This document shows, in pieces, positions 1-13,199 of a stretch of 64,000 bases of DNA. Location of the stretch: contig CM022671.1 of NCBI GenBank assembly GCA_012295275.1, positions 18,368,956 to 18,432,955 on the forward strand. Reading direction: 5' to 3'. The notes beneath the pieces are model-generated. The model did not search any database and was not told the DNA's origin. It worked only from the letters and a program-made list of their open reading frames with translations. The translations under genes were made by a program, and so were the position numbers. This DNA comes from Chrysomallon squamiferum. Its lineage: Eukaryota; Mollusca; Gastropoda; Neomphalida; Peltospiridae. Position 1 is the stretch's first letter. Each line of letters opens with the position of its first letter.

Positions 1-59
1 AGGTAACTACATAAGCATATTTTTTGTTAAGTTTTCTTAAAGGTTCTTTAAGATATTTT

Positions 60-62
<3 letters not shown>

Positions 63-145
<83 letters not shown>
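63..145. repeat. (GA)n microsatellite
   Basis: A perfect 83-bp GA dinucleotide array. The next 200 bp (186-357) remain purine-rich with degenerate GA/GACA motifs, which looks like a decayed extension of the same array. Confidence 0.98.
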
Positions 146-147
<2 letters not shown>

Positions 148-601
148 GACCAAGCCATAGAAAGTCAGTCGAAACAGAGGTTTTCAGAAAAAAAAAAAAA
201 TTAGAGACAGGGGTGTGAGTATGAAAGATTAGATGAGAAAGAGACAGACAGACAGATAGAGAAACAGATTCAGAGACGGATATTGATGGAAAGGAGAGAG
301 AGAGGAGACAGACAGGGAGTTAGAGATAGAAAGTGGCTGAGAGAGAAGGAAGAAAAAATGTGTAAATATTTTGCTTTTGTTTATTTGTACAAGTCTGTTT
401 GTTACCTGCTGAAGCAGTTACCATTTCGCCTTCTCTGTTTCCACGCTCCCGCGCGTTAATTTGTTTCTTCTTATCCTGACACAAATCACACATTTACTGT
501 CAGCTTTATCATTATTTTCATATAACCGTGTATTCGATTTATCATAACTTAATCTTGTTATTTGCCTTTGTCTTTCTCTTCTTTTATAATTATTTTTTCT
601 C

Positions 602-606
<5 letters not shown>
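146..606. other. Intergenic, no gene seen
   Basis: Degenerate purine-rich sequence to about 360, then ordinary AT-rich sequence. No open frame of substance and no recognisable RNA gene on either strand. Confidence 0.6.

Positions 607-637
<31 letters not shown>
607..637. repeat. Poly(A) tract
   Basis: An uninterrupted run of 31 A. No retroposed gene body is recognisable before it, so it could be a simple homopolymer or the tail of a decayed retroposon. Confidence 0.95.
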
Positions 638-639
<2 letters not shown>

Positions 640-1069
640 TTATTATTATTTTAGTAGTAGTAATAGTAGCAGTAGTAATAGCAATAGTAAATGTATTTCT
701 AGTTATCATAATTATTATAACATTTTCTTTTAACACTGGTAGTACTTCTACTATTGCTACTTCTGTTAATATAAAAAATGTTACTTCTACAACAACAACA
801 ACTACTACTACTACTACAATTAATGCTGCCAAGACTACTACTTCTACTATCACTTTGTCACAACTACTTATAGCTTCTACTTCTACTAGAATTAACTTTA
901 TATTGTTGTTGTTACTGTTGTTGCTGCTGCTCATATTGTTATTGTTTTTTTTAACAAATAATAATATCGCCATTAATAATAATAATAATAATGATGATGA
1001 TAATAATAATAATAAATAAATAAATAAATAAAAAATAAAAAAATATAAAAAATATAAAAATATCTACAA
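638..1069. repeat. Degenerate trinucleotide field (ATT/AGT/ACT/GTT)
   Basis: Mixed triplet repeats with drifting units: AGT and ATT, then ACT/ACA, GTT and AAT, ending in ATAA tetranucleotides near 1010-1035. Apparent reading frames here are homopolymeric (runs of V, N, T) and are not genes. Confidence 0.85.
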
Positions 1070-1450
1070 AAGTCGATATAAAAAGGTTGATCGACAGCTG
1101 ATGGGTTTAGCTGCTGTTACAAGAAACCCCCGCCGAAGTAATGGAACTGTACCTTGACATTTCCATGTTTTTGCCGGTCAGTGTTCATCAAATATATCTC
1201 CTGACGCCAGCCACACCGCTCACGCTGTGTTATTATCTATATTCTTACCAACATCGCACAGATTTGCTTAGATTACTCGACAGAAAGGGAAACTGGATTC
1301 GCCGTTATCGGGGAGGAAATGTAAGAAGCGCCACGTGCTCTTCTGTAACCTTTACGAAACTGCGGCTTTCTCTTAACAAGCTAATGGAGGTCGAGTGCCG
1401 TGCCGCCCGAAATATGTGGCACGTGCTGTCAGTGATAAACGTACACTAGT
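1070..1450. other. Complex-sequence island, unknown function
   Basis: This stretch has normal base complexity and several CpGs, unlike the repeats on both sides. A 102-codon frame on the + strand (ATG at 1141) matches no family I recognise and has no domain, signal peptide or membrane segment. CACGTG E-boxes lie at about 1332 and 1420. A distal enhancer or a decayed exon is possible, and neither can be shown from one sequence. Confidence 0.3.
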
Positions 1451-1594
1451 GCGACAGCGGGTACTTTGATAAAGAGATATTGATGATTTAGTACCTGGTG
1501 GAAGAAATTTATAAACGTTTTTTATTTTATGTTGTATAGTTGTTTAAAGATAAGAAAAGAGAAAGAAGACGAGAAAAATAATGAAATGTAAAGC

Positions 1595-1596
<2 letters not shown>

Positions 1597-1661
<65 letters not shown>

Positions 1662-1842
1662 GTAGTAGTAGTAGTAGTTGTTGTTGTTGTTGTTGTAGTA
1701 GAATTGTAGCAATAGTAATAATAGCAGCAGTAGTGGTACTACTGCTACTGCTAGTGTTAATAGTAATATCAAGAGTTACTACTAGTGATAAAATAATAAT
1801 AAGAAGAAGAAGAAGAAGAAGGAGAAGAAGAAGAAGAAGAAG
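1597..1842. repeat. Compound (AAT)n-(AGT)n-(TTG)n-(GAA)n tract
   Basis: A perfect (AAT) array (1597-1660) changes into (AGT), then (TTG), then degenerate triplets, then (GAA)/(AGA) from about 1798 to 1842. Successive unit changes suggest repeated slippage and point mutation of one ancestral triplet array. Confidence 0.92.
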
Positions 1843-1936
1843 CTAAATAATAAAATTTAAAAATTTATAAACTGTACATATTATTATTATTTAATTAAAA
1901 TTGTAAGTTAAAACGAACTTGAAAAGATAGAGAGCG

Positions 1937-2215
1937 AAAGAGTATAAGACAACAACATGATGATCATCAACAACAATAACAACAACAATAAAGCAAGAAT
2001 AATAATAATAATAACAATAATAATAATAATAACAAGAAGAAGAAGAACAACAACAACAACAATAATAATAATAATAATAACACCCTCGTCAAAAACCATT
2101 AACAACAATAATGACAACATCAAAAAAATAAAATAAAATAAAATAAAATAAATAAATGAATAAATACTGCCACCACCACCGACTACAACTACTTCAACAA
2201 CAACAGTGTACAGTC
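1937..2215. repeat. Compound (AAC)/(AAT)/(AAG) tract
   Basis: AA-plus-N triplets with short AAAT tetranucleotides near 2127-2165. No gene. Confidence 0.85.
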
Positions 2216-2689
2216 CAGTAACATAAAAACCGATTGCACACAGAGGAAGAAGTGTTATCTTTTATCGTCAATTTTGTGTTCATCATCTTCCACGTTATTC
2301 AAGACTGACATATTAAAAATACCACTAAATAAATTACTGCAGGCTAACACGGGCAATTCTGGTACAGGCCACCTTAAACATTTTCATCATAACTCGTGTT
2401 CGTATCAGTTCAGAAATAAAAAAATATTTATAATTATCTGCTTATAGATGCAATAATATTCCGACGAGGTGAAGATTTTTTCTTTTCTTTTCTTTTTTCT
2501 TTACATCTTTCCGAACGATTTATTTATTTATTTATTTATTTATTGTAATAATTTACAAAATATTTTCTCATGTAATAGCCTGGACGGTAGTGCCTCGTTG
2601 TGACACTATTTACAACATATAAATGCTTGTATCTACACTAAATGATTCATCGTACTTCGGTCACAGTAAAAAAAGAATTAAGAACCATT
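2216..2689. other. Intergenic, no gene seen
   Basis: AT-rich sequence with a (TTTA) run at about 2519-2543. Nothing coding is recognisable. Confidence 0.55.
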
Positions 2690-2690
2690 A

Positions 2691-2754
<64 letters not shown>

Positions 2755-2776
2755 CACACACACACACACACACACA
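2690..2776. repeat. (TA)n(CA)n compound microsatellite
   Basis: About 60 bp of alternating TA is followed by 25 bp of CA. A further AT-rich stretch with poly(T) follows at 2870-2982. Confidence 0.95.
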
Positions 2777-4007
<1,231 letters not shown>

Positions 4008-4710
4008 TCTTTCCATTAATATCCATCTCTTTCTCTCATATACTTTCATACCCAGACACCTCTCTCTGATATTATTTTTTCGGCAAATCTCTGTTTCGAC
4101 TGACAGATCTACCGCCATTTTGTTTATCAGTGTGATACATCATCTGTCTTTATTTCTGTCTACGAATCTCATTTCCTTTGTCTATTGTAACTTATCATAA
4201 CTGATAACTTCAAAGCTATTTTCTCTTCTTTTTTTTTTCTCGCTTCCCTCTTAAGATAAAAATTCTAAATTATTGTAATAATTCAAAAGATTGTATCGCA
4301 AAGAATAAATAATGATAGGTGTAATTAAAATGAACCATTTCACCAGTGCATTCGTACCACAGAAGAGCATCCATTTATAGATTTTGTTTAAAAAAATAAA
4401 ATACATATATATATATATATCTTTTGTTGAAAACTTTATTATATTATTTTTTAAAAGCTGGAAAATGTGATTATTATATTATATATATATATAAAATATA
4501 ACGCAGAAAACAGTGAGAAAATATCCTATTTTAATATTTCAGTTCCCGTTTCACATGCTCTGTGATAAACGTTACCTTTAAATACAACTTTAATGAAATT
4601 GATAAGTACATGTTCATTTTTTGTGTTTATGCGTGCATTCGTGCATGCATATATTTATAAACATAAAAATGGTTTGAAAAACACGTGTTTTTGTTCTTCA
4701 CTTCAGCCTC

Positions 4711-4714
<4 letters not shown>

Positions 4715-4775
<61 letters not shown>

Positions 4776-4836
4776 CTCTTTTTTTTTTATATATATATAT
4801 ATATAAAACGCTATAATTACACACACACACACACAC

Positions 4837-4911
<75 letters not shown>
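4715..4911. repeat. (CT)n-(TA)n-(CA)n compound microsatellite
   Basis: Three dinucleotide arrays in close succession: CT 4715-4772, TA about 4789-4806, CA 4819-4911 with one TATA interruption. Confidence 0.97.
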
Positions 4912-4913
<2 letters not shown>

Positions 4914-5203
4914 AGGATCTCACATCAGGCGACTTAGCGTAGTGTAAATAATTTTTATATCAGGAAGGAAGGAATGCTCTTTTTTCTCTCGGGTAGTTTA
5001 CAATTACACCAAAACTGATAAGGATTTTTTTATATAAAGAAAATAAATTTCCCTATCGTTGATGTTTTATGCACGGATTTATTCAGATTTGCGGCTTGTG
5101 AAGAATGTATGACGTAGGTAACTGTAGCGAATCTTTTTATCCATTTCCGCTTTCATGTACAACGCTGCATAACAACCTAAACAATATTGGTTTCATTAAA
5201 AAG

Positions 5204-5238
<35 letters not shown>
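5204..5238. repeat. Poly(A) tract
   Basis: A run of 35 A. No gene body is recognisable upstream. Confidence 0.95.
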
Positions 5239-5240
<2 letters not shown>

Positions 5241-5690
5241 TTGTCTTATTTCCTGTAGAAGTTAATGCTTTCTCTCGTTTTTTTTTTTTTCTATAACATT
5301 TTTCGACCTTTTTCTTTGACCTTCAAAAGAAAAAAAAAAAATGCACACTTATAAGTATACATTTTAATCAGCTGGCTTAATGCTTCATCAAATGTTAACT
5401 CCCGTATACATCCATTTTTAAGTTTACATACATATATACAAATACATACATCGTACGAACACGCACACACACATAAAGACGTATATTTTCTTTAGCAAAT
5501 ATAAAGTAACTATTACCACTACTATTATTACTAATACTACCTATTACCACTACAACCACTACTGCTACTAATAATATATAATAATGGTAAAAAGTACTAT
5601 TACTACTACAATCTGTTACAGGCTTTGCATGCAAATTTTAAAAACAAGATAAAATGTTTTAAAACATAACACTGCACTCTGTGAAAACGA
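5239..5690. other. Intergenic, no gene seen
   Basis: T-rich stretches, then a degenerate (ACT)/(ATT) field at about 5513-5612. No coding feature. Confidence 0.55.
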
Positions 5691-5935
5691 GAGCTCTAAT
5701 TAATAATCAGAAGTCCATGACAATAGAACACGATCTTCTATGACAGCTGATTGAACCCATCTGCCTCTAACCTTTCGTTGGAATCAAATTCCTATCTGCT
5801 TCCGGTAAGTAGGGTAAGACCAAAACGACGGACCTGCCATTGGCGTAATCTTCCGTCGTTCGGTTTACGTCAAACTGCCGATACCGGGGAAAATATCAAG
5901 CGAAACTTTACGAATAACGATAACAAAGCCTAAAT
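5691..5935. other. Complex-sequence island with a 9-bp stem
   Basis: Non-repetitive, CpG-containing sequence between repeat fields. AACGACGGA (5824-5832) and its exact reverse complement (5852-5860) flank a 19-nt loop. No protein family is recognised. Confidence 0.3.
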
Positions 5936-6157
5936 AAACTTTCTGATGTAATCTTCAGATGTAAAGGTCAAAAGAAAACGATTATGGGCAGGTAAAGAGC
6001 GTTCGTGTTGTAAATCGCGTATTCGTTTCAGTGTCTAGAAAACTCTAGTGGTATTTTCAATGAACAGATGTGTACAGTGCATGTCACTTTCATTACATTC
6101 CAGATGTTTAGAACAATTGCAGTATAAAGATAAGTGTGCACACATTGTATGTACACG

Positions 6158-6269
6158 TATGCGTCCGTGCATGCATGGATGTATATGCACGTCTGCATGT
6201 ATGTATGGATGTGCGAATGTGACTATGTATGTATGTATGTATGGATGGATGGATGGATGGATGGATGGA
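6158..6269. repeat. (TATG)n/(GGAT)n tetranucleotide tract
   Basis: Degenerate TATG units lead into a clean GGAT array at 6243-6269. Confidence 0.9.
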
Positions 6270-6945
6270 AGCATAATTACAAACATATATAACATTTATA
6301 TACTGTTATGTTTGTGCGTCCGTATGTGTGTGGAAAAGAGAAAAAGAAAGAAACAGAAAGAGAAAAAAAAAAAATCCCAAATTGAGACCGACAGACAGAC
6401 AAACTGCGGCGGACAGAAAAATGGAATGATGTTAACATACGTTTACTTGTTGTTAACTGGAGATGACAAAGAACAAAACCAACATCATATTCACAGTAGG
6501 AGACTTCTCGTTCTAAAACAATATCAGATGTAGTGGCAATACCTGTATATATACATTTAACATTGTGCTCCTAACGAGATGAAAAATTTAACATGACGTC
6601 TGTAGATCGAAAAACAAAGCAGCATGTGTTTAAATTATAAATTAGTGATATGTTATCATTGTTTTTCATCAGTGCCATCTAAGAAATGTTGAGAACAATT
6701 AGAAAAAGTCTGGGCAGACTGAGCCTATTGTTTTATCACTTTCATTTATTTTTGTTTCTCAAATACCGTTTTATTTTGGGGTGTTGCTGTATTTTTTTGA
6801 GTATTGTGTGTTTGTATATAATGCCTGGTTCCTTTTCTGTGTTTATTAATTTGTTCATACTTACGTAGATACACACATATACTTGTACGCATTTGCACAT
6901 AAACACATGCAGAATATACATAAAAACATGCATGTGTGTTTTTGA

Positions 6946-7133
6946 TTATGTATGTATGTATGTATATAATACATAGACATACATATATGCATACACACTT
7001 ATACACACATGCATAAACTGATATGTACGTATGTACGTACATACATACATACATACAAACATACATACATACATATATACATACATACATATAGACATAC
7101 ATACATATATATACACACATATACACATAATAC
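6946..7133. repeat. (CATA)n tetranucleotide tract
   Basis: GTAT units switch to CATA units near 6970, and TACGTACGTAC at about 7025-7037 sits at a local symmetry point. The array is imperfect throughout. Confidence 0.9.
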
Positions 7134-7286
7134 AAGGCTGTCTTAAATACATATATCCAGCATTAACAAAAATACATACAAAGATATTATACAAACCAGA
7201 ACGACTAAGTTAAATACACACAAGCCAATACTATAAATACAAATGGCAATTTAATACGTCGGTTTAGCTTTCATTTTCTTCACCAA

Positions 7287-7289
<3 letters not shown>

Positions 7290-7317
<28 letters not shown>
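7290..7317. repeat. Poly(T) tract
   Basis: A run of 28 T. Confidence 0.95.
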
Positions 7318-7322
<5 letters not shown>

Positions 7323-8066
7323 TATTTATTTAACAAATTAACGAACATGATAAATAGTTACGTGAAAGTATCGAGTTAGACAATAAATCAAAGCGAATTC
7401 TTTCGCTGTCTGATTGTTTGTTACTGCAAGAGGCTGGAGGAAAAATTGATGACGTTAGTTTTAGAAACGTAATTAATCGTGTTGATTCTAACAAAAATCG
7501 CTTCGACTAAGTATCTAAAATCAGAAAGAAAGGGGGGGATGGGAAAAAAAGGTTAAACTGGTTCTCGTGAATTTGATGGATTTGGCGGAACTAAGGAACC
7601 TACGAGTGATAGAAAAATGTGATTAGAAAGAAACGCAAAAAAAACAAAAAAAAAAAAAGTTAAAAAAGAAAAAAAAATGGTTGAAAAAAAAAGAAAGAAA
7701 AAAGTTGATTTGGAAAGACGATAATTAGTTTATTTATCAAAGACTTCATTTTTTTTCTTTGTCTTTTTATTGCTTTTTTTATTATTAATTTTTTTCATCA
7801 AATTTATAATGATTTATTTTTTCATTTCTTTTCTTCTCTCTCTCTTTCTCTGTTTCTCTCTCTGTTTCTTTGTCTTTCTCTCCCTCTGTCTTTGTCTCTT
7901 TCTCTTTGTCTCTCTTACTCTTTCTTTTTCTCTCTGTCCCTCTCTTTTTTGTCTTTCTTTCTGGGATTCTCTCTCTCAATCTCTCTCTGTCTCTCCCTTT
8001 TTCTGTCATTTACTCTTTTTCTCTCTCTTTCTCTCTCTTTCTATATATCTCTCTTTCCTTCCTTTC

Positions 8067-8070
<4 letters not shown>
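7318..8070. other. Intergenic, no gene; pyrimidine-rich toward the end
   Basis: AT-rich and A-rich to about 7740, then a strongly C/T-biased tract leading into the CT array. The three overlapping serine/leucine/phenylalanine-rich frames here are repeat artefacts. Confidence 0.6.

Positions 8071-8145
<75 letters not shown>
8071..8145. repeat. (CT)n microsatellite
   Basis: A perfect 75-bp CT array. Confidence 0.98.
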
Positions 8146-8148
<3 letters not shown>

Positions 8149-8436
8149 TTACACTGTTTTGTACCGTGTCGACTTACTTCTACTACTATTGATACTACTA
8201 GTCACCACGGTTTTCGACCGAGTATCTGTAAACAGTTATATATTTTTGTGTGTGTAAATGTGCGAATGTCATTTTTTTTTGACAATGGGAGTTTCTGTTC
8301 CTCTCTATCAGTATGTCTTAAGGATGTTAGTATATCGATATAAATATATTATTTTGAATGATTTTTATTATATTTATCTAAATTCTATTTTTCCTCTTTG
8401 TTTTTCTTTGTTGTTTTTATTAAATTCTTTTTTCTT

Positions 8437-8489
8437 TTTTTTTTTTTTTTTTTTTTATATATATATATATATAGCATTAAAAAAATAAT

Positions 8490-8523
<34 letters not shown>
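8437..8523. repeat. Poly(T)-(TA)n-(AAC)n compound tract
   Basis: Poly(T) (8437-8456), TA repeats (to about 8473), then an (AAC) array (8490-8523). Confidence 0.93.
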
Positions 8524-8525
<2 letters not shown>

Positions 8526-8786
8526 AATTTATCAATGTAGGCGTTTCGAGGACAATCACAAAATCTGAATGTCTTAAGAAAAACTACGGTCATAAATAAA
8601 TAAACACATAACAAAAGAAACGCATACTGAACAGCTGAGGTGTGCTTTGCCAGATGTTGGTATTGAATTATGATTTCACAATGTTTACTTTATCACAAAG
8701 ACTGACGATTATATCAGATATAACGGTTTGCATACCTTGTCAAAATACATCTGGTTCAGGATGCATTACAATGTACATACACTGTA

Positions 8787-8790
<4 letters not shown>

Positions 8791-8876
<86 letters not shown>
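8791..8876. repeat. (GA)n microsatellite
   Basis: A perfect 85-bp AG array. Confidence 0.98.
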
Positions 8877-8879
<3 letters not shown>

Positions 8880-9179
8880 GATCCAATATATCTATTTCTC
8901 TTGCTATTTTTCATAGACTTGTATACTACCTGACATTAGACATATTTTAACTCTATAACATAAAGTGATAGGACTTCTGTTACCAGTTATATCATGACGG
9001 TAAAGCAGTTTATGCTTTCTCGATTGCTCCGATTTTACATAACACATAAATATACATTATATTTAACACTTCTACGCATTCTCTTTTTCGCGATAAATTA
9101 TGACTGTTCTTTTTTGTTGTTGTTCTTTGGTGTGTTTTTTTTTAATTCAGTATATACTGTATCTGGGTTTTTTTTTATG

Positions 9180-9199
9180 TTATATATATATATATATAT

Positions 9200-9282
<83 letters not shown>
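9180..9282. repeat. (TA)n(GATA)n compound microsatellite
   Basis: A short TA array followed by about 80 bp of perfect GATA/TAGA. Confidence 0.98.
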
Positions 9283-9329
9283 CATGGATAGATACATTGA
9301 TAGCTTTGACAGAATCTAATCCTTGCATA

Positions 9330-9640
9330 ACTCTAGGAATTATTTCACAAACCTGAGGAAAAGGTGTACGTCATAAATTACCGATGCGGCGCATGCAAAG
9401 TTATCACAGCCTGACCACGTGATGTCTTCATTTTAGCTTAGTATCAGTTCCCTTGCATCAGAAAAAAAGGTTAACAGACTATAAGATATGTTTTTGTTTC
9501 ACGACTATCAAGTTTATGAGACGCAGACTGCAGCGGTTAAGAAACGCGTATTTTGTATGTTTTTTCATGTAAGCAAGCAATAAAAATATTATCTAATTTG
9601 TTATGACGTAATTATGTTGACAGATATTCACCTAAAGTAC
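9330..9640. other. Complex-sequence island, unknown function
   Basis: Non-repetitive sequence between GATA and GA arrays. It includes CGGCGCATGCAAAG (POU-like core ATGCAAAG) near 9387 and CACGTG near 9417. No gene is recognised; regulatory function is only a guess. Confidence 0.22.
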
Positions 9641-9779
9641 AAAATGCACAATGTTGAAGGTGTATTTTGTATTTGTAAATCGAAGAGCATAGGCATAATA
9701 GAAAGAGAGAGTGGGGAGAAGTGAAGGAGAGACAAAGTGAGAGACAGAACGAGACAGAAAGTGAGAGAGAAAGAGAAAG

Positions 9780-9784
<5 letters not shown>

Positions 9785-9869
<85 letters not shown>
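9785..9869. repeat. (GA)n microsatellite
   Basis: A perfect 85-bp AG array inside a degenerate purine-rich tract (about 9690-9945) with GACA interruptions. Confidence 0.98.
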
Positions 9870-9875
<6 letters not shown>

Positions 9876-9945
9876 CAGAGAAAGAAAGAGAGATACATAC
9901 AGACAGACAGGGAGAGAAACAGAGACAGACAGAGTAAGAGAGACA

Positions 9946-10549
9946 CCTTTAATCTTACAGTCATAATCTTACTTACACCTGAAGTGTTATTGATCCCGGG
10001 TTCATAATCTCGTAATTATTTCCCGTTCCAGACAGTATAACAAACACTACATAGCAAGCAGTAACAGTTTTTCCCCATCTTTTAGAAAGTACATAGACAG
10101 AGACAGACAGTTTTCACAACTATCACGAAGTCAAAAGCACAAAATCTGGCATCCATTAATCGATGATAGAAAACGAATCACTGTATATCATTACACGATG
10201 TAAACAAACGTGTAGCAACTGTTAATATTAAACTGCGTTGATATAATGTTTTTTTTTTTGTTATTATAGCAGGCCGCCGATGAATCATTTCAACCAGTAA
10301 GCCATGCTTTAATCTCATAAGTTAAGAATAATCTTAAAAACAAATTAAACTAGAATTAATTATCAGCATTTTCTGTTCAAGTAGTTACTTCTGTACAAAG
10401 CAGTGAAGAGGATGGAGTGTGTACTGGCAGAAGGAAACAAGAGCTTATGAGTTTCAAGTGCATGTGTAATGGAAACAAGTGGTTTAAACGTTTGTCATTC
10501 ATATTAATAGTGTACGCCTGAAATCTCTCTCTCTCTCTAATCTCTGTCG

Positions 10550-10554
<5 letters not shown>
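9946..10554. other. Intergenic, no gene seen
   Basis: Ordinary AT-rich sequence with no repeats until the CT array. Nothing coding is recognised. Confidence 0.5.
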
Positions 10555-10629
<75 letters not shown>

Positions 10630-10710
10630 TGTCTTTCTGTCTCTAGCATGTGTTTGCTGCCCTACCTCGCTGTCTATATTTATTTCCCTTTTCTTACTTT
10701 TCTTTTATCT

Positions 10711-10768
<58 letters not shown>
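10555..10768. repeat. Two (CT)n microsatellites
   Basis: Perfect CT arrays at 10555-10626 and 10715-10768, separated by an 88-bp unique spacer. Confidence 0.97.
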
Positions 10769-10771
<3 letters not shown>

Positions 10772-11149
10772 CGCATCATCCCACTATCTATCCACCTCCA
10801 ACATTTTTTTAAGTCGCGAATACAGAATTTTCAAACGGTATTCAGTGTTAGATAAATTTAAAACAAACCAGTGATAAATATTGAAACTTTTTGCAATGGT
10901 GGATAAACTGTATTCATTTGCATGCACGCAGGCAGAACGCTACATTGGCGTACGCAAACAAACAAACAACAAAACACTGAATGAAACACAAACTGGCATG
11001 CCTTCCAAAAATAACTTATTATTCTTGGATTCCGCCATTGACGTCATTTAGCTTTTTTTTTTTTCTTCTGTTTTTTTCTTACGAGTTTTCACAGGTGCTT
11101 CTATATATTTTCTTCTTCTCTTCTTTTTTTTTTTTTTTTTTCTTCTTCA

Positions 11150-11360
11150 TCTTCACGTGAGCACGTGCTGGTAAAATCAGTGGAAGTATTTTTTATTAGA
11201 AATGAATGCGCGACGTAAATACAAACGATTTTAGCTAATTGTGAGAACTTCATTTTTCGTGCGCGTTTGAATACCTCACTGTGAAGCAGCCCGGGTTTAT
11301 TTAACGTTCCCATGGTGACCTTCACGTGAGAAAATGCAGCGTGTGTCATAAACAGCAAAT
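11150..11360. promoter_or_regulatory. Candidate regulatory island with three CACGTG E-boxes
   Basis: CACGTG occurs at 11154-11159, 11162-11167 and 11323-11328. The first and third lie in the same 11-mer, CTTCACGTGAG. The core TCACGTGA fits USF/MiT-TFE type bHLH-zipper factors. A TAATTG homeodomain-type core lies near 11238. The island is non-repetitive and CpG-containing. It is about 8.7 kb upstream of the Musashi ATG, so linkage to that gene is inference. Confidence 0.35.
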
Positions 11361-12094
11361 GTTTCTTATCTTGTTTTCGTTTTCTGTCGGGTTTTTTCCC
11401 CCCCTAGGTTTTATTTTCCATTGTGTTTATATTTGTACTGCTATTTCTGTTTTCTTTTACTTTTGATTTTTTAAACTTTTTTGTTTGACTCTTCGGGCTT
11501 AGACGATTTCTGCATTATTCATTCATTCATTCATTATCATTATCATCATCATAATCATCATTATTGTTGTTGTTGTCGTCGTCATCATCATCATCATTTT
11601 ATTGTTATTATTGTCGGAAATAACCACAAAAATGTCATTTGATTAATAAAAAAATATATGATACATTCCACTTAATGTATTTTAAAACATCGAAATTAAA
11701 AATAAAATAATGATAAAAATAAAACAGAAAAATCGGAATATTCATAACGACAGAATACAGAAAAAAAGTAATATTTGTAGCTAATCTATTTCATAAATGA
11801 TTAAACAATTATTCTCTATTTTCCTATATTGGCTGATCGTCACATTCTTAAAGAAAACAAGATTATCGACTCAGTAAACATTTTTACATTGATTGATTTG
11901 TTACGTGCCCGCCGAAAGGTGGGATCAAGTGGGTTGTACGAGAAGGGGGGGAGAGCTTTGATGTCAAGGTCATTATGAATTTTCTTTTAACTAAAGCACA
12001 TTTATTTATTTTCTGTCACAGAGAGATGAGGAGGGAAAGTTTTGTTTAAACAGAACACACAGATTAATTATTCCGTAATGTGGAGAAAAAAATA
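11361..12094. other. Intergenic, no gene seen
   Basis: T-rich sequence, a (CATT)/(CAT) stretch at about 11515-11600, then AT-rich sequence. No coding feature. Confidence 0.55.
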
Positions 12095-12530
12095 AGTTCT
12101 GTTTAACGACGTCGTTAGAGTATATCGATTAATTTTCCATCATCGACAATTTAAAAAAAAAAAATTAATTTAAAAACATCGAAAGAGTAGATTTATGAAT
12201 TTTCTATCATCGACTTTTTAAAATTAAAAAATAAACAATTTTTTATTTTTATTTTGTTTTTTTTTATAAAATGTCTGTTTAACACATTAGTTAATTTTAT
12301 GTCATCGGCTATTAAAAAGAGCTTCATTTAACGACCCCTCTGGGAGATATTTATTAATTTTCTTTCATCGGCTTTGAGACAACTAGAACGTATTAATTAC
12401 TGGTATGGCATCGGCTTTCAGACAACTAGAACGTATTCATTACTGCTATGGCATCGGCTATTAGTGAAAGTTTTATTTAAAAAACACCCTGACTGATTAA
12501 CTCTCATCGGCTATTAGATGGTATATATTC
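12095..12530. repeat. Degenerate tandem copies of a mollusc-type 'CATCGGCT' element
   Basis: Seven copies of a core TCATCGRCT or GCATCGGCT occur (near 12143, 12207, 12303, 12364, 12407, 12450 and 12502), several preceded by TTTAACGAC and TTAATTTT. Three of them are spaced exactly 43 bp apart (12369, 12412, 12455) and share the segment GACAACTAGAACGTATT. From memory this combination resembles a repeat common in mollusc genomes. The identity needs a repeat-library comparison. Confidence 0.6.
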
Positions 12531-13082
12531 TTTATTTTGGACATACGTAGTCAACATTTTTCACTTAACCAAAAGGAATCTTTTTTTGCGCAAAATGTCG
12601 CTCAAACAGACAACTTTTAATGGTCCATCATAACCAGAGGTAACGTTTGCCGTTCAATCTCACAGAAATTGAATTTACACTAATAATTTACAACGGAGGT
12701 TTTAATATTCACATTATTTCTAAAATCTGAGGTAATAAAGATTAATACAGAAATAAAAACGTATGCTGAAAAAATACGTCTGTGTTCATCGTTTTTACAG
12801 CCTCAGTCAAGACGAACGCCAACCACAAAAACAACAGCACGAAGAAGAAGTGCTTCAACAACTTCATTTGCAACGACAGCAGCATCAGCATCATCATAAC
12901 CACCATACAACCATCAACATCAACAACGACGCTACTACTACTACTACCAATACTGCTACATCTGCTACTAGTACTGCTTTTACCTCTTAATACAACATCT
13001 ACTACCTAGTATACTATTACTGCTGCAACTACTCAGTTTATTCTTGATACCATCACAACCAATACTCCTTCTACTTCTAATT

Positions 13083-13083
<1 letters not shown>
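12531..13083. other. Intergenic, no gene; CAA/CAG/ACT-rich toward the end
   Basis: Unique AT-rich sequence to about 12800, then degenerate CAA/CAG/ACT triplets. Glutamine/histidine-rich or threonine-rich frames are products of the triplets. Confidence 0.55.
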
Positions 13084-13135
<52 letters not shown>

Positions 13136-13161
13136 TCATAATCATAATCATAATCATAATG
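13084..13161. repeat. (CAT)n tract
   Basis: A perfect (ATC) array of about 50 bp followed by (CATAAT) units. Confidence 0.95.
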
Positions 13162-13199
13162 AGATAAAACCAAAAATAATAAGAACAACAACAACAACA

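Noticed and set aside
607-637. Processed pseudogene tail
   Set aside because: No gene-derived sequence is recognisable next to this or the other poly(A)/poly(T) runs (5204, 7290, 33189, 38229, 62735).
605-973. 122-codon minus-strand frame
   Set aside because: Composed of triplet repeats (runs of V, N, T, I) ending in poly-F from poly(A); no gene-like composition.
7031-7213. Telomere-like or satellite repeat
   Set aside because: CATA/TATG tetranucleotides, not TTAGGG; ordinary microsatellite.
7770-8343. Three overlapping + frames of 121-157 codons
   Set aside because: Pyrimidine-tract artefacts with Ser/Leu/Phe repetition and no domain.
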